From assembly GCF_002929535.1 (NCBI RefSeq), contig NZ_PJJO01000056.1, forward strand, positions 62,001-126,000: a stretch of DNA of 64,000 nucleotides, given 5' to 3'. The stretch comes from Cryobacterium sp. Y11 (lineage in GTDB: Bacteria; Actinomycetota; Actinomycetes; Actinomycetales; Microbacteriaceae). The notes beneath the pieces were generated by a model. That model ran no database searches. It saw only the letters and a program-made list of their open reading frames with translations, and was not told the DNA's origin. The translations under genes and the position numbers were made by a program. Positions within the stretch are counted from its first letter, which is position 1. Every line of letters starts with the position of its first letter. Below, piece by piece: positions 1 to 10,900 of the stretch.

Positions 1-205
1 TGACATTCCGGTCGCGCTGCTGGACGCCGCGGCTGCCCTCGCGCCCGGCATCGAGTCGCCGACGGTCTCCTCCCTGCACGACCCCGAGTGGGCGGCCGTG
101 CGGGTCATGATCGCCCGGCTCGACATGAACAACGTGATGGACGCGCTGTACGCCATCGGGGCCAGAGCCATCCTCGTCACCACCATTCACAACGCCCGCC
201 TTTAA
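1..205 (+). CDS. hisG: ATP phosphoribosyltransferase, C-terminal part
   Basis: Only the last 67 codons are in the window; the reading frame starts at base 2 and ends in TAA at 203-205. HisG catalyses the first step of histidine synthesis, joining ATP and PRPP. The visible end reads [20 protein letters not shown], then [14 protein letters not shown] and a final [13 protein letters not shown]. This matches the C-terminal regulatory domain of the long, histidine-inhibited HisG type (ESPTVSxLxDPEW, then GAxAILVxxIxxxR). It lies 17 nt upstream of hisF on the same strand, so it is probably in one operon with it. The 5' part of the gene is outside the window. Confidence 0.85.
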   Translation, partial: DIPVALLDAAAALAPGIESPTVSSLHDPEWAAVRVMIARLDMNNVMDALYAIGARAILVTTIHNARL

Positions 206-222
206 AACGAGAGGAGACCTGC

Positions 223-984
223 ATGAGCCTGAGTGTGCGCGTCATTGCCTGTCTCGACGTGGCCAACGGTCGCGTCGTGAAGGGTGTCAACTTTCAAAAT
301 TTGCGTGATGCCGGGGATCCGGTTGAACTCGCGCGCCGCTACTACGAGCAGGGCGCCGATGAGCTCACCTTTCTCGACGTCACGGCCACCGTCGATAACC
401 GCTCGACCACCTACGACGTGGTTCGTGCCACCGCTGAACAGGTCTTCATCCCGCTCACCGTCGGTGGCGGCATCCGCAGTGTCGACGATGTGTCCCGGCT
501 GCAGGCGAGCGGCGCTGACAAGGTCGGCGTCAACAGTGCAGCCATTGCCCGACCGGCCCTGATCGCTGAAATCGCCGACCGGTTCGGCGCGCAGGTGCTG
601 GTGTTGAGCCTCGACGTGAAACGATCCGATCGCACCGAGAGCGGCTTCATCGTGACGACCCACGGCGGCCGCACCGAAACCGCGCTGGATGCCGTGGCGT
701 GGGCCCAGCAGGCGATTGAACTCGGTGCGGGGGAGCTCTTGGTCAACTCGATCGACGCTGATGGCACCAAGACCGGTTTCGATACCGATCTCATCGCGCT
801 GATGCGTGCCATCAGCCGGGTTCCGGTGATCGCTTCGGGCGGTGCCGGGCGGGTTGAAGACTTTCCCCCGGCGATCCGAGCCGGCGCGGATGCCGTGCTG
901 GCGGCATCCGTTTTTCACAATGCAATACTGACCGTAGGCGACGTGAAGCGCGAGCTTACCGACGCCGGATTGCTGGTGCGCTGA
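223..984 (+). CDS. hisF: Imidazole glycerol phosphate synthase, cyclase subunit HisF
   Basis: HisF is the (beta-alpha)8-barrel cyclase subunit that, with the glutaminase HisH, makes IGP and AICAR in histidine synthesis. The 253-residue protein has the usual family length. It shows both catalytic aspartates in context, CLDV near residue 12 and LSLDVK in the middle, plus the phosphate-binding loops VGGGIRS and ASGGAG. An upstream in-frame start at 88 would run through hisG. ATG 223 is preferred because a strong GAGAGGAG ribosome site precedes it and the protein then starts [13 protein letters not shown], as in relatives. The stop overlaps the hisI start (TGATG), implying coupled translation. 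Confidence 0.97.
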   Translation: MSLSVRVIACLDVANGRVVKGVNFQNLRDAGDPVELARRYYEQGADELTFLDVTATVDNRSTTYDVVRATAEQVFIPLTVGGGIRSVDDVSRLQASGADKVGVNSAAIARPALIAEIADRFGAQVLVLSLDVKRSDRTESGFIVTTHGGRTETALDAVAWAQQAIELGAGELLVNSIDADGTKTGFDTDLIALMRAISRVPVIASGGAGRVEDFPPAIRAGADAVLAASVFHNAILTVGDVKRELTDAGLLVR

Positions 985-1349
985 TGAGCGCAGAACTCAC
1001 TGAACAGCTCGATGCCGCCGTCTTCAATGCCGACGGGCTGCTGCCCGCCGTCATTCAGCAGTGGGACACCCACGAGGTGCTCATGCTCGGCTGGATGAAC
1101 CGGGAAGCGTTGCGCCGCACCCTATCGGAGGGGCGTGTTACGTTCTGGTCGCGCAGCCGCCAGGAATTCTGGCGCAAGGGGGACACCTCCGGCCACGCCC
1201 AATACGTGCACTCTGCCGCCTTCGACTGCGACAACGACACGCTGCTCGTGCAGGTCGACCAGGTCGGAGCTGCCTGCCACACCGGCAGCCGCACCTGCTT
1301 CGACGGACGCGACCTCGGCGCCACCGCCCAAGAAAGGCCAATGGAATGA
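984..1349 (+). CDS. hisI: Phosphoribosyl-AMP cyclohydrolase
   Basis: HisI opens the adenine ring of phosphoribosyl-AMP, the third step of histidine synthesis, using zinc. The 121-residue protein is the stand-alone cyclohydrolase form without a fused HisE domain. Diagnostic segments are [12 protein letters not shown], the [16 protein letters not shown] active-site stretch, [13 protein letters not shown] and the metal-binding cysteine region [12 protein letters not shown]. The start codon overlaps the hisF stop, and the stop overlaps trpE by 4 nt (ATGA). The his and trp genes here are therefore translated from one continuous message. Confidence 0.97.
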   Translation: MSAELTEQLDAAVFNADGLLPAVIQQWDTHEVLMLGWMNREALRRTLSEGRVTFWSRSRQEFWRKGDTSGHAQYVHSAAFDCDNDTLLVQVDQVGAACHTGSRTCFDGRDLGATAQERPME

Positions 1350-2902
1350 GCGAGAGCGCCACGGCCTCCATCGGGGGCAGCACCGCCGGGTCGACAACGC
1401 GCACGCAGTTCGACGCGCTGATCGGTGAGCACCGGGTGATTCCGGTGATTCGTGAACTCTTCGCCGACGGTGAGACCCCGGTCGGCATCTACCGCAAGCT
1501 CGCCAACGGGCTTCCGGGCACCTTTCTGCTGGAATCCGCCGAACAGGGCGGCATCTGGTCGCGATTCTCCTTCGTCGGGGTCTCCTCCTTCGGTGTGCTC
1601 ACCCAAGAGGGCGACGACACCCGCTGGATCGACTACGGGTTGTCGGCCGAACGCGCCCTCGGATCTGCGGCAGCTCTCGGCCCGCTCGCCGCGCTGGCCT
1701 ATCTGTTCGACCGCTGGCAGACGCCGCGGCTGCCCGAACACCCGCCGCTGACCGGCGGGCTGGTCGGCTTCATCGGCTGGGAAGCAATTCGCCAGATTGA
1801 GCGACTGCCAAACCAACCGCCGGCCGACTACGACGTTCCGGGCCAGTCCTTCAGCTTCGTCGCCGACCTGGTCGTGCTCGATCATAAGTACGGCACCGTG
1901 CAGCTGATCGCCAACGTGCTCAACGACGGTACAGATACATCCGATCAGCTGTGGGCGGCGGCCACCATCCGCCTGGATTCGCTACAGACCCGCCTCGCGG
2001 TTGCTGGCGAAGCCTGGCTGGCGGAGGTTGATCTGGACGCTCCGAGCTCACCGACCAATCGCACCAGCCGCGACGACTTTCTCACCGCCGTCAACATCGG
2101 CAAGGAGCACATCGTCGAGGGTGACGTGTTTCAGGTCGTCATCTCGCAGCGCTTCGACCAGGTCTGCACCGCTCACCCCATCGATGTCTACCGGGTGTTG
2201 CGCAGCCTGAACCCGAGCCCGTACATGTACCTGCTCAGCCTCGAAACACCCGATGGTGACCCGTATTGGATCGTCGGCTCTTCACCAGAGGCACTGGTCA
2301 AGGTGCAGGACAAACGCGTCTTCACCCATCCGATCGCCGGCTCCAAGCCGCGGGGAACGACACCGGATGCCGACGCCGACTACGCGATCGAGCTCGCCGA
2401 AGACCCCAAGGAACGCGCGGAACACCTCATGCTCGTCGACCTGGCCCGCAACGACCTGCTCAAGGTCTGCACGGCCGGATCGGTCGAGGTGACCGAGTTC
2501 ATGCGCATCGAACGGTTCAGCCACATCATGCACCTCGTCTCGTCGGTCGAGGGCAATCTGATTGACGGTAAAACCGCGATCGACGTGTTCCGCGCCACGT
2601 TCCCGGCCGGTACCCTGTCTGGCGCCCCGAAGCCGCGCGCGCTCGAGATCATCGATGCCCTCGAACCGGCCCAGCGTGGCGTCTATGGGGGAGTGGTCGG
2701 CTACTTCGGCTTCGCCGGCGACGCGGACCTGGCGATCGCCATCCGTACCGCCACCATCAAGGACGGCGTCGCCCGAGTGCAGGCCGGTGGCGGCGTCGTG
2801 ACCGATTCGGACCCGGCTTCCGAGTATCAGGAGTCGCAGAACAAGGCGGCAGCCCCGCTGCGCGCCGTCGCCATCGCCAACGCGATGCGGCGCGTGTTCT
2901 AG
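1346..2902 (+). CDS. trpE: Anthranilate synthase component I
   Basis: TrpE converts chorismate to anthranilate, the first committed step to tryptophan, with ammonia supplied by TrpG. The 518-residue protein carries the chorismate-binding core: [63 protein letters not shown] and [14 protein letters not shown] 1346 is chosen over in-frame starts inside hisI because AAAGG lies just upstream and it gives the usual N-terminus. It overlaps hisI by 4 nt. No trpG or trpD is seen in the window, so the amidotransferase and phosphoribosyltransferase must be encoded elsewhere. Confidence 0.96.
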   Translation: MSESATASIGGSTAGSTTRTQFDALIGEHRVIPVIRELFADGETPVGIYRKLANGLPGTFLLESAEQGGIWSRFSFVGVSSFGVLTQEGDDTRWIDYGLSAERALGSAAALGPLAALAYLFDRWQTPRLPEHPPLTGGLVGFIGWEAIRQIERLPNQPPADYDVPGQSFSFVADLVVLDHKYGTVQLIANVLNDGTDTSDQLWAAATIRLDSLQTRLAVAGEAWLAEVDLDAPSSPTNRTSRDDFLTAVNIGKEHIVEGDVFQVVISQRFDQVCTAHPIDVYRVLRSLNPSPYMYLLSLETPDGDPYWIVGSSPEALVKVQDKRVFTHPIAGSKPRGTTPDADADYAIELAEDPKERAEHLMLVDLARNDLLKVCTAGSVEVTEFMRIERFSHIMHLVSSVEGNLIDGKTAIDVFRATFPAGTLSGAPKPRALEIIDALEPAQRGVYGGVVGYFGFAGDADLAIAIRTATIKDGVARVQAGGGVVTDSDPASEYQESQNKAAAPLRAVAIANAMRRVF

Positions 2903-3576
2903 TGCCGGATGTGCCGCTGACCGAACGCAAGCGGATGTCCCCGCGCCGGCTGAAACTCGTGCTTATCCTCCTTGTTCTGGGCTCGAGCGCGCTCGCGTTG
3001 CTCGCCTGGACCCGGGTCTGGGTGCAGGCCGAGGTCGGTCTGCCCGATGCCGGAACCCAGGTGCTGCAGATTGATGGCGCCATCGCCGCACCGGCGTTGA
3101 CCGCTCTTGCGCTCTCCGGATTCGCCCTGGCCGCGGCACTGACCATCGCGGGGCGACTGATTCGCATTGTGCTTGGCGCCTTGCAGGTGCTCCTCGGGTT
3201 CTCGGTGTTCCTCTCTGCGCTCCTCGCCGTAAAGGACCCCTCCGACGCGAGCGCGGCCGCTGTCACGGCCGCCACCGGAATCGCCGGTCATGAATCGATT
3301 CAACTGAGCGTGCTCGGCACCGCCATTACTCCGTGGCCATACGTGGCCATGGGAGCTGCTGTCATCATGGCCGCCGCCGGTGTGGCCATTATTGTCACCA
3401 GTGGCCGCTGGCCGGGCCCGACACGAAAGTATCAGGCCGTGCGCTTCGAGCCGGTCGACACCGAAACGGATGCCGCACCCGCCACGAGCACGCCAACGGC
3501 AGCCGAGGTGGCTCCCAGTGACTCCGTCGGCGACTGGGACGACCTCAGCCGCGGGGAAGACCCGACCGCTCGCTGA
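2902..3576 (+). CDS. Trp-operon-associated membrane protein (TIGR02234/PF09534 type)
   Basis: This 224-residue protein has about four hydrophobic helices: roughly residues 13-33 (LKLVLILLVLGSSALALLAW), 55-75, 80-105 and 140-165. Its C-terminus is charged, acidic and probably cytoplasmic. The size, helix layout and position directly behind trpE match the actinobacterial family called Trp-region conserved hypothetical membrane protein; its function is unknown. It starts with GTG overlapping the trpE TAG by one base, so it is translationally coupled to trpE. Family identity comes from context and helix pattern rather than a catalytic motif. Confidence 0.8.
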   Translation: MPDVPLTERKRMSPRRLKLVLILLVLGSSALALLAWTRVWVQAEVGLPDAGTQVLQIDGAIAAPALTALALSGFALAAALTIAGRLIRIVLGALQVLLGFSVFLSALLAVKDPSDASAAAVTAATGIAGHESIQLSVLGTAITPWPYVAMGAAVIMAAAGVAIIVTSGRWPGPTRKYQAVRFEPVDTETDAAPATSTPTAAEVAPSDSVGDWDDLSRGEDPTAR

Positions 3577-3596
3577 GCGGCGGGCATCCGCTCCGC

Positions 3597-3626
3597 TAGA
3601 CTTAACCCGCTTGTCAAACGTATAAA
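3597..3626 (+). promoter_or_regulatory. Possible internal promoter before the HGxxPAAW-trpCBA-lgt block
   Basis: The 76-bp gap after the trp membrane protein is unusual in this otherwise overlapping gene string. It holds TAGACT at 3597-3602 and TATAAA at 3621-3626, either of which could be a -10 element. A good ribosome site, GAGGAG, lies at 3643-3648. I see no convincing -35 element, so an internal promoter is only an inference. Confidence 0.3.
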
Positions 3627-3652
3627 GTACCCATGCAGTAACGAGGAGAACC

Positions 3653-3883
3653 ATGAGCATCGATCCTTCAGATCCCGGACACGGCCACTCCCCAGCGGCC
3701 TGGACCGCTGTCATTATCATGCTGACGGCCTTCATCATCGGCACCACCGCATTCTTCTTCGCCCTGCCCTGGCTCGTGTGGGCCTCCTTCGGCCTGCTGA
3801 TTGTCGGGCTCATCGTGGGCTATGTGATGAGCAAGGTCGGTTATGGCGTTAGCACCATGCCCGCCGCGCCGCACGGCCACTGA
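3653..3883 (+). CDS. HGxxPAAW family small membrane protein
   Basis: A 76-residue protein beginning MSIDPSDPGHGHSPAAWTAV; the HGHSPAAW stretch fits the HGxxPAAW signature of a small actinobacterial membrane family. Two hydrophobic segments follow, about residues 18-38 and 42-62, and the end AAPHGH is histidine-containing. No function is established for the family. In relatives it commonly sits between trpE and trpC, as here. The start is well fixed by GAGGAG 5 nt upstream. The 3' end lies 19 nt before the chosen trpC start. Confidence 0.85.
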   Translation: MSIDPSDPGHGHSPAAWTAVIIMLTAFIIGTTAFFFALPWLVWASFGLLIVGLIVGYVMSKVGYGVSTMPAAPHGH

Positions 3884-3902
3884 CCGACTGCGCTGCCACC
3901 CG

Positions 3903-4673
3903 GTGCTCGAAGAACTTCTCGCTGGCGCGGTTTCCGACGCCGAAGAACGCCTACTCATCCGCCCGTTCGCGACCGTGGAGGCCGCTGCCCTTAACCGTGA
4001 GCCGGCCCTCGACGCGCTGCAGGCGCTCGCTCCTGCGTCCCGGGTAAAGATCCTCGCCGAGATTAAACGGGCGAGCCCGAGCCGCGGTGCCCTCGCCGCC
4101 ATTACCGACCCGGCCGCGCTGGCCGTCTCTTATGAGGCTGGTGGTGCGAGCGCGATCAGCGTGCTCACCGAAGGTCGACGTTTTCACGGGTCGCTCACCG
4201 ACCTCGAGCAGGTGCGCGCAGCGGTGAGTATTCCCCTACTGCGCAAGGACTTTATTGGAACGCCGTACCAGGTGCTCGAGGCCCGCGCGGCGGGAGCCGA
4301 CCTGGTGCTCCTCATCGTCGCTGCGCTGGATCAGTCAACCCTGGTTTCCCTGCACGACCTTATTCGTGAGCTCGGCATGAGCGCGCTGGTCGAAACCCAC
4401 AATGCGGATGAAGTCAGTCGCGCCCTCGACATCGGTGCGAGCCTGGTCGGGGTGAACGCCCGCAACCTGTCCACCTTTGAACTCGATCCGAACCTCTTCG
4501 GCACTCTCGCCGACAGAATTCCCTCCGGCGTGGTTCGTATCGCCGAATCTGCCGTGAAAACGGCCGCCGATGTTGCGCATTACCGCGCGGCCGGCGCCGA
4601 TGTCGTCCTGGTTGGCGAAGCGCTTGTGACGAATGATCCCATCCGAACCCTTTCTGAGTTTTTGGCGGTATAA
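3903..4673 (+). CDS. trpC: Indole-3-glycerol phosphate synthase
   Basis: TrpC closes the indole ring from CdRP in tryptophan synthesis. Motifs of the (beta-alpha)8 fold are clear: KILAEIKRASPSRG (substrate and catalytic lysine region), AISVLTEGRRFHGSL, PLLRKDFIGTPYQ, VGVNARNLSTFELD and IAESAVKT. GTG 3903 gives 256 residues beginning near VLEELLAG, as in family members. An ATG at 3843 is also in frame but would overlap the preceding small gene by 41 nt and add an unrelated N-terminus. No obvious ribosome site precedes either start. No trpF is present nearby, which fits actinobacteria that use the dual-function isomerase PriA. Confidence 0.93.
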   Translation: MLEELLAGAVSDAEERLLIRPFATVEAAALNREPALDALQALAPASRVKILAEIKRASPSRGALAAITDPAALAVSYEAGGASAISVLTEGRRFHGSLTDLEQVRAAVSIPLLRKDFIGTPYQVLEARAAGADLVLLIVAALDQSTLVSLHDLIRELGMSALVETHNADEVSRALDIGASLVGVNARNLSTFELDPNLFGTLADRIPSGVVRIAESAVKTAADVAHYRAAGADVVLVGEALVTNDPIRTLSEFLAV

Positions 4674-5900
4674 ATGTCTGTGCGAAAAGAGTCCTTACGT
4701 TCAGAGTCCGGTCCGTATTTCGGTGCGTTCGGCGGTCGGTTCGTGCCCGAGTCCCTCGTTGCGGCGCTCGACGAACTCACGGCGGAGTACGAACTCGCTA
4801 AGAAGGATCCAGCGTTCGCTGCGGCCCTGATGGACCTACACATCAACTACACCGGCCGACCCTCGATCATCACCGAGGTGCCTCGCTTCGCCGAGCATGC
4901 CGGCGGCGCCCGCATCATTCTCAAGCGTGAAGACCTCAACCACACCGGCTCGCACAAGATCAACAACGCCCTCGGCCAGGCACTGCTTACCCAGCGAATC
5001 GGCAAGACTCGAGTCATCGCCGAAACCGGCGCCGGCCAGCACGGAGTAGCTACGGCCACCGTCGCTGCCCTGTTCGGCCTCGAGTGCGTGGTGTATATGG
5101 GCGAGGTCGACACCGAGCGGCAGGCCCTGAACGTGGCGCGCATGCGCCTGCTCGGCGCCGAAGTCGTTCCGGTCAAGACGGGATCGCGCACCCTCAAGGA
5201 CGCGATCAACGACGCCATGCGTGATTGGGTCACCAACGTCGAGACGACCAACTACATCTTTGGAACCGTGGCCGGCCCGCATCCGTTCCCCGCCATGGTG
5301 CGCGACTTCCAGAAAATCATCGGCGAGGAGGCCCGTGCGCAGGTACTCGCCCTGACCGGCAGTCTTCCGGATGCCGTCACCGCGTGTGTCGGCGGCGGCT
5401 CGAACGCGATGGGCATTTTTCACGCTTTTCTGGACGATGCCGATGTTGCGTTGTACGGCTATGAAGCGGCAGGGGACGGCGTCGATACGCCGCGGCACGC
5501 TGCCACCCTGACCAAGGGGCGTCCGGGAGTGCTGCACGGCGCCCGCAGCATGCTGCTGCAAGACGAAGATGGGCAGACCGTCGAATCCCACTCGATTTCG
5601 GCCGGACTCGACTATCCGGGCGTTGGCCCGGAGCACGCCTGGCTGGCGAGCATCGGCCGGGCTAGCTACCTGCCGGTCACCGATGATGATGCAATGAACG
5701 CCCTGCGGTTGCTCAGTCGCACCGAGGGCATCATTCCCGCGATTGAATCCTCGCACGCCCTCGCTGGCACGCTCGAACTGGGGCGCAAGCTCGGACCGGA
5801 TGCGACCATTCTGGTCAACCTCAGTGGGCGCGGCGACAAAGACATGGAAACGGCCGGCCGATACTTCGACCTGCTCGACAACGGGGCGGAACAGTCATGA
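4674..5900 (+). CDS. trpB: Tryptophan synthase beta chain
   Basis: TrpB condenses indole with serine using pyridoxal phosphate. The 408-residue protein shows [12 protein letters not shown] at the start, the PLP lysine in [15 protein letters not shown], the [14 protein letters not shown] loop, the phosphate-binding GGGSNAMG and the C-terminal [11 protein letters not shown]. The start codon follows the trpC stop directly (TAAATG) and the stop overlaps trpA by 4 nt. This arrangement favours equal synthesis of the two subunits of the alpha2-beta2 enzyme. Confidence 0.97.
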   Translation: MSVRKESLRSESGPYFGAFGGRFVPESLVAALDELTAEYELAKKDPAFAAALMDLHINYTGRPSIITEVPRFAEHAGGARIILKREDLNHTGSHKINNALGQALLTQRIGKTRVIAETGAGQHGVATATVAALFGLECVVYMGEVDTERQALNVARMRLLGAEVVPVKTGSRTLKDAINDAMRDWVTNVETTNYIFGTVAGPHPFPAMVRDFQKIIGEEARAQVLALTGSLPDAVTACVGGGSNAMGIFHAFLDDADVALYGYEAAGDGVDTPRHAATLTKGRPGVLHGARSMLLQDEDGQTVESHSISAGLDYPGVGPEHAWLASIGRASYLPVTDDDAMNALRLLSRTEGIIPAIESSHALAGTLELGRKLGPDATILVNLSGRGDKDMETAGRYFDLLDNGAEQS

Positions 5901-6718
5901 CCACCATCGACAGCACCGTCGAACACACCATCATTCGCCGACGTTCCGAGGGTGGAGGCGCCCTCATCGGCTATCTCCCGGTCGGTTTCCCCACCCTGAC
6001 CGAGAGCATTGACGCTGCCGTGGCGCTTGTCGCTAACGGCGTGGACATCATCGAACTCGGCCTGCCATACTCCGACCCGGTCATGGATGGCCCCGTCATT
6101 CAGGCCGCCACCCAGCGGGCACTGGCCAACGGGTTCAAACTGCGTCACGGTTTTGACGCCGTCAAGGCCATCACCGCCCAGGTTGACGCTCCCATTCTGG
6201 TCATGACGTACTGGAACCCGGTCGTGCAATACGGCGTTGAACGCTTCTCCGACGACCTGCGCGCGGCCGGCGGTGCCGGGCTGATCACGCCAGATCTGAT
6301 CCCGGACGAAGCGGCCGATTGGATGGCGGCGAGCGAACGCGCCGGCCTCGACCGAGTCTTCCTGGCTGCACCATCCTCCTCCGACGCCCGCCTGGTGCAG
6401 GCCATCGAGGCCAGCCGTGGCTTCGTCTACACCGTGTCAACGATGGGTACCACGGGAGCCCGCGCCGGCGTTGACGCTGCCGCGCGCATCCTGGTCGAAC
6501 GCCTCCGGGCAGTCGGCTGCACCAGCGCCTGTGTTGGCCTGGGCATTTCCACCGCCGAACAGGTGCGGGAAATTCTCGGCTACGCCGACGGCGCTATCGT
6601 CGGATCCGCGCTGGTCAAGGCGCTCACCGATGGCGGAGTGTCTGCCGTGGCCCGCCTCGCCCTCGACTTGGCCGCTGGCGCGCGCGATATTCGCCCGGCC
6701 ACTGCGGGCGCGCTCTAG
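5897..6718 (+). CDS. trpA: Tryptophan synthase alpha chain
   Basis: TrpA cleaves indole-3-glycerol phosphate and channels indole to TrpB. The 273-residue barrel carries [11 protein letters not shown], the catalytic glutamate in [40 protein letters not shown] and [11 protein letters not shown]. It overlaps trpB by 4 nt (ATGA). A 70-bp gap then separates it from lgt. Confidence 0.97.
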   Translation: MTTIDSTVEHTIIRRRSEGGGALIGYLPVGFPTLTESIDAAVALVANGVDIIELGLPYSDPVMDGPVIQAATQRALANGFKLRHGFDAVKAITAQVDAPILVMTYWNPVVQYGVERFSDDLRAAGGAGLITPDLIPDEAADWMAASERAGLDRVFLAAPSSSDARLVQAIEASRGFVYTVSTMGTTGARAGVDAAARILVERLRAVGCTSACVGLGISTAEQVREILGYADGAIVGSALVKALTDGGVSAVARLALDLAAGARDIRPATAGAL

Positions 6719-6788
6719 ACTCAATTGTACGAGGCGGTCGACCGATTCGCCCCATGTGACGACAGTCACGATGAAAGGTAGTACCTAG

Positions 6789-7811
6789 GTGTCTTTGCCT
6801 CTGAGCGTTCTGACCAGCGCGAGCAGTTTGATCCATACGAGTATCCCCAGCCCCGGCTGGAGCTTCTTCGATATCGGTCCGTTCCGCATTCACGCTTACG
6901 CGCTGTGCATCCTCGCCGGGATCATCCTGGCGACCATCATCACCTCCCGCCGACTCAGCAAGCGCGGTGCCGAGCCGGGAGTTGTGCTCGACATCATCCT
7001 CTGGGCCGTGCCGCTTGGCATCGTCGGAGCGCGGATCTACCACGTGCTCACCCACCCGGGCGATTACTTTTTTGACGGAGCCGACCTGCTCCGCACCCTG
7101 TATATCTGGGAGGGCGGCAACGCCATCTTCGGGTCGCTGATCGGTGGCGCCGTCGGCGCTTACATCGGCTGCCGGATGTCCGGCATCCGTTTCTGGGCCT
7201 TTGCGGATGCTGTCGCCCCGGCGCTGCTCGTCGCCCAGGCCACCGGACGGCTCGGTAACTGGTTCAATCACGAACTGTTCGGCCTGCCGACGACCCTGCC
7301 CTGGGGCCTTGAAATCGAGCCGAGTAACGTAGCGTTCCCGCTCGGTCTGCCAGCTGACACCCTGTTTCACCCAACTTTTCTCTACGAAATCATCTGGAAC
7401 CTGCTCGGCGTCGCCGTCATCCTCTACCTGGAACGCAAATTCCGTCTGCGCTTCGGTCAGACCCTCGGCGTCTACCTCATCTGGTATGGACTGGGTCGCA
7501 GCTTTTTCGAGTCGATTCGTATTGACCCGAGCGAGATCTACTTCGGAATCCGCACCAATGTGTGGGCGGCCCTGGCAGCAATCGCGCTCGGAGTGATCAT
7601 CGTGCTCGTGCAGCGCCGCCGTCACCCTGGACTTGAAGTCAGCCCGTATGTTCCCGGGAGGGAATGGATTGCCCCGAACGCTGAGGTACAATTTGACGAT
7701 AGCGATTCGGATGATGTTGATTTAGACTCCGACGATCAGAGCGATGTTGCCGACGATCAGACCGAATCATCCGAGCCCGCAGCCACAAGCACGAGCGGTT
7801 CGCGTTTGTAG
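6789..7811 (+). CDS. lgt: Prolipoprotein diacylglyceryl transferase
   Basis: Lgt is a multi-pass membrane enzyme that moves diacylglycerol from phosphatidylglycerol to the lipobox cysteine of prolipoproteins. The 340-residue protein shows the family blocks GPFRIHAYALCILAG, GARIYHVLTH, YIWEGGNAIFGSLIGG, the signature TGRLGNWFNHELFG, and GLGRSFFESIRID. It starts with GTG after AAAGG. The last 45 residues form a strongly acidic cytoplasmic tail (runs such as DDSDSDDVDLDSDDQSD) written with unusually AT-rich codons, including a TTA leucine codon at 7722-7724. Location downstream of trpA is common in Microbacteriaceae and related groups. Confidence 0.96.
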   Translation: MSLPLSVLTSASSLIHTSIPSPGWSFFDIGPFRIHAYALCILAGIILATIITSRRLSKRGAEPGVVLDIILWAVPLGIVGARIYHVLTHPGDYFFDGADLLRTLYIWEGGNAIFGSLIGGAVGAYIGCRMSGIRFWAFADAVAPALLVAQATGRLGNWFNHELFGLPTTLPWGLEIEPSNVAFPLGLPADTLFHPTFLYEIIWNLLGVAVILYLERKFRLRFGQTLGVYLIWYGLGRSFFESIRIDPSEIYFGIRTNVWAALAAIALGVIIVLVQRRRHPGLEVSPYVPGREWIAPNAEVQFDDSDSDDVDLDSDDQSDVADDQTESSEPAATSTSGSRL

Positions 7812-7854
7812 CTTCCACGTCGACGCCATCCCCGCCGACACACTCGCCGCTACG

Positions 7855-7876
7855 CGGTGCGGGCAGACCCGCACCG
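7855..7876 (+). terminator. Hairpin between lgt and gltB
   Basis: A perfect 9-bp inverted repeat, CGGTGCGGG and CCCGCACCG, with a 4-nt CAGA loop lies 44 bp after the lgt stop. No T-run follows. It may be a weak terminator for the trp-lgt operon or a leader structure for gltB. The remaining gap up to gltB holds no recognisable riboswitch. Confidence 0.4.
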
Positions 7877-7972
7877 GGCGCTCGTGACAGTTTCCCTGCA
7901 CGTGTTCATGCACACATCCCCTTCGGGCCAGCGTCGTCCCTTACTGCCAGTCATTTCGTGAGGACGGTCTCC

Positions 7973-10900
7973 ATGGCGCAGAAACCTCTGTATTCTCGCT
8001 TCAGCAACATGCCCGAAGCATCCGGTTTGTACGATCCAGCTGCCGAACGCGACGCCTGCGGCCTCGCCATGGTGGCTACCCTGCGGGGAACCGCGGGGCA
8101 CGACATCATCACCCAGGCACTGGACGCCCTGCGCAACCTTGAACACCGTGGGGCCGTGGGCTCCGATGCCGGAACCGGTGATGGCGCCGGCATCATCACC
8201 CAGATACCGGATGATTTCCTCCGCGCCGTGACGGATTTTGCGCTGCCCCCGGTGGGTCAGTACGCCGTCGGTAACGTTTTTCTGCCGACCGACCCCAGCA
8301 AGCGCACGGCCATTAAACGGGCCATCAGCTTGATCGCGGACGAGGAAAGCCTGACCATCCTCGGTTGGCGCGAGGTTCCGGTGCACCCGGAAGACCTGGG
8401 CAACCAGGCCAGGGCCAACATGCCGGCCATTCAGCAGCTGTTCGTGCAGAGCACCCGCATTACCGAGTCTGGAGACCCGTTCTCCGACATTGCACTCGAT
8501 CGGCAGACGTTTCGACTGCGCAAGCGCGCCGAACGTGAACTCGAGATCTACTTCGTGTCGTTGTCCTGCCGCACCCTCGTCTACAAGGGTATGGTCACCA
8601 CCTTGCAGCTCGAACCGTTCTACCCCGACCTGTCGGACGAGCGTTTTGTGTCGACCCTCGCGCTTGTGCACTCGCGGTACTCCACCAACACCTTCCCGTC
8701 CTGGCCGCTGGCCCAGCCGTTTCGCATGATCGCGCACAACGGCGAGATCAACACGGTGCAGGGCAACCGCAACTGGATGCGCGCCCGCCAGTCCCAGCTC
8801 GAATCCGAGCTGCTCGGTGACCTGTCACCGCTGTTGCCCATCGTCACCCCCGGCGCCAGCGACTCGGCATCCTTCGATGAGGTCGTCGAACTGCTCAGCC
8901 TGTCCGGTCGGTCCCTGCCGCACGCCATCATGATGATGGTGCCGGAAGCCTGGGAGAACCAGACCGATCTCGACGACGAACGTCGCGACTTCTACGAGTA
9001 CCACTCCATGCTGATGGAGCCGTGGGACGGCCCGGCCGCGATCGTGTTCACCGACGGCTCCCTCGTCGGTGCCACCCTGGACCGCAACGGCCTGCGCCCG
9101 GGACGATACCTGATCACCGATGACGGCCTCGTCGTGCTCGCGAGCGAAATCGGGGTGCTCGGTATTGACCCGGCCCGCGTCGTGCGCAAGGGCCGCCTGC
9201 GCCCGGGCCAGATGTTTTTGGTCGATACCAAGGCCGGCCGCATCATCGACGACCGTGAGATCAAGGCCGAACTCTCGGCGAGCGAACCGTGGGGAGACTG
9301 GCTCCAGAAGGGGCGCATCAACCTCAAGGATCTGCCGGAGCGGGAGCATATCGTGCACCCGCCGGCATCCGTTGTGCGTCGTCAGCGCACCTTCGGCTAC
9401 ACCGAGGAAGAGGTGCGCATCCTGCTCACCCCGATGGCGCGCACCGGAGCTGAACCGCTCGGCGCCATGGGCAGTGACACGCCCATAGCCGTGCTGAGCG
9501 ACCGCCCGCGCCTCATGTTCGATTACTTCACCCAGCAGTTCGCGCAGGTCACCAACCCACCGCTCGACTCGATTCGCGAGGAAGTGGTTACCAGCCTCAA
9601 GCTCGCTCTCGGCCCGGAGCGCAACCTGCTCTCCGCTGGGCCTGAGCATGCCCGCCAAGTCATTTTGGACTTCCCCGTCATCGATAACGATGAGCTGGCC
9701 AAGATTCAGCACATCGATCCTGCCCTTGGCAGCCGGACCACCACGACCATTCGTGGCCTATACCGGTTTGAGGAGGGCCCTGACGCCCTCGCGAGGCGAC
9801 TCGCCGCGATTTGCGTTGAGGTTGACGAGGCCATTGAATGCGGCGCACTGTTCATCGTGCTCAGCGACCGCGATTCCAACCAGGACCTCGCGCCAATTCC
9901 ATCGCTGCTCATGATCGCCGCTGTTCACCACCACCTGATTCGCACCGAAAACCGTATGAAGGTCGGCATCGTCGTTGAGGCCGGCGACGTGCGTGAGGTG
10001 CACCACGTGGCCACGCTGATCGGCTACGGTGCGTCTGCCGTGAACCCGTACCTCGCCATGGAAACCTGCGAAGACCTCGTTCGCAGTGGCATCATCACCA
10101 ACGTGACGCCCGAAAAGGCGGTGCGCAATGTGATCAAGGCGCTCGGCAAGGGCGTGCTGAAGATCATGTCCAAGATGGGCATCTCCACCGTGTCGTCCTA
10201 CGCTGGCGCCCAGGCGTTCGAAGCCGTCGGCCTGGCCCAGTCATTCGTCGACCAGTATTTCACCGGCACTACGAGCAAGCTCGGCGGTGTCGGCATCGAC
10301 GTGATCGGTGTCGAGAATCTGGCCAGGCACGCATCCGCTTATCCGATGGATGCCGCGGTGACCGCACACGAGCGCCTCGCGACCGGCGGGGAGTACCAGT
10401 GGCGCCGGGACGGTGCCCCGCACCTGTTCAACCCGGAGACCATTTTCCGGCTGCAGCACGCGACCCGCACACGCCGGTACGACATTTTCCGCGAATACAC
10501 GAAGATGGTCGATGACCAGGCAAAGTCACTCATGACGCTGCGCGGCATGTTCACGTTGAGCCCCGGCCAGCGCACGCCCGTTCCGCTCGACGAGGTCGAA
10601 TCGGTCTCGCAGATCGTGAAGCGGTTCTCCACCGGCGCGATGAGCTACGGCTCCATCTCGCAAGAGGCGCACGAAACGCTCGCGATCGCCATGAACCGGC
10701 TCGGTGGCAAGTCGAACACCGGTGAGGGCGGCGAAGACCTCGACCGGCTCCTCGACCCGACCCGGCGCAGCGCTGTCAAGCAGGTAGCCTCCGGCCGGTT
10801 CGGCGTGACGAGCATGTATCTCACCCACGCAGACGACATTCAGATCAAGCTCGCGCAGGGCGCTAAGCCCGGCGAAGGCGGTCAGCTGCCGCCCACCAAG

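Noticed and set aside
4836..5756. Minus-strand ORF opposite trpB
   Set aside because: Shadow of trpB; the PLP and phosphate-binding motifs on the plus strand are intact.
7812..7972. Glutamine or other riboswitch upstream of gltB
   Set aside because: Only a simple 9-bp hairpin is visible; no conserved riboswitch core could be matched.
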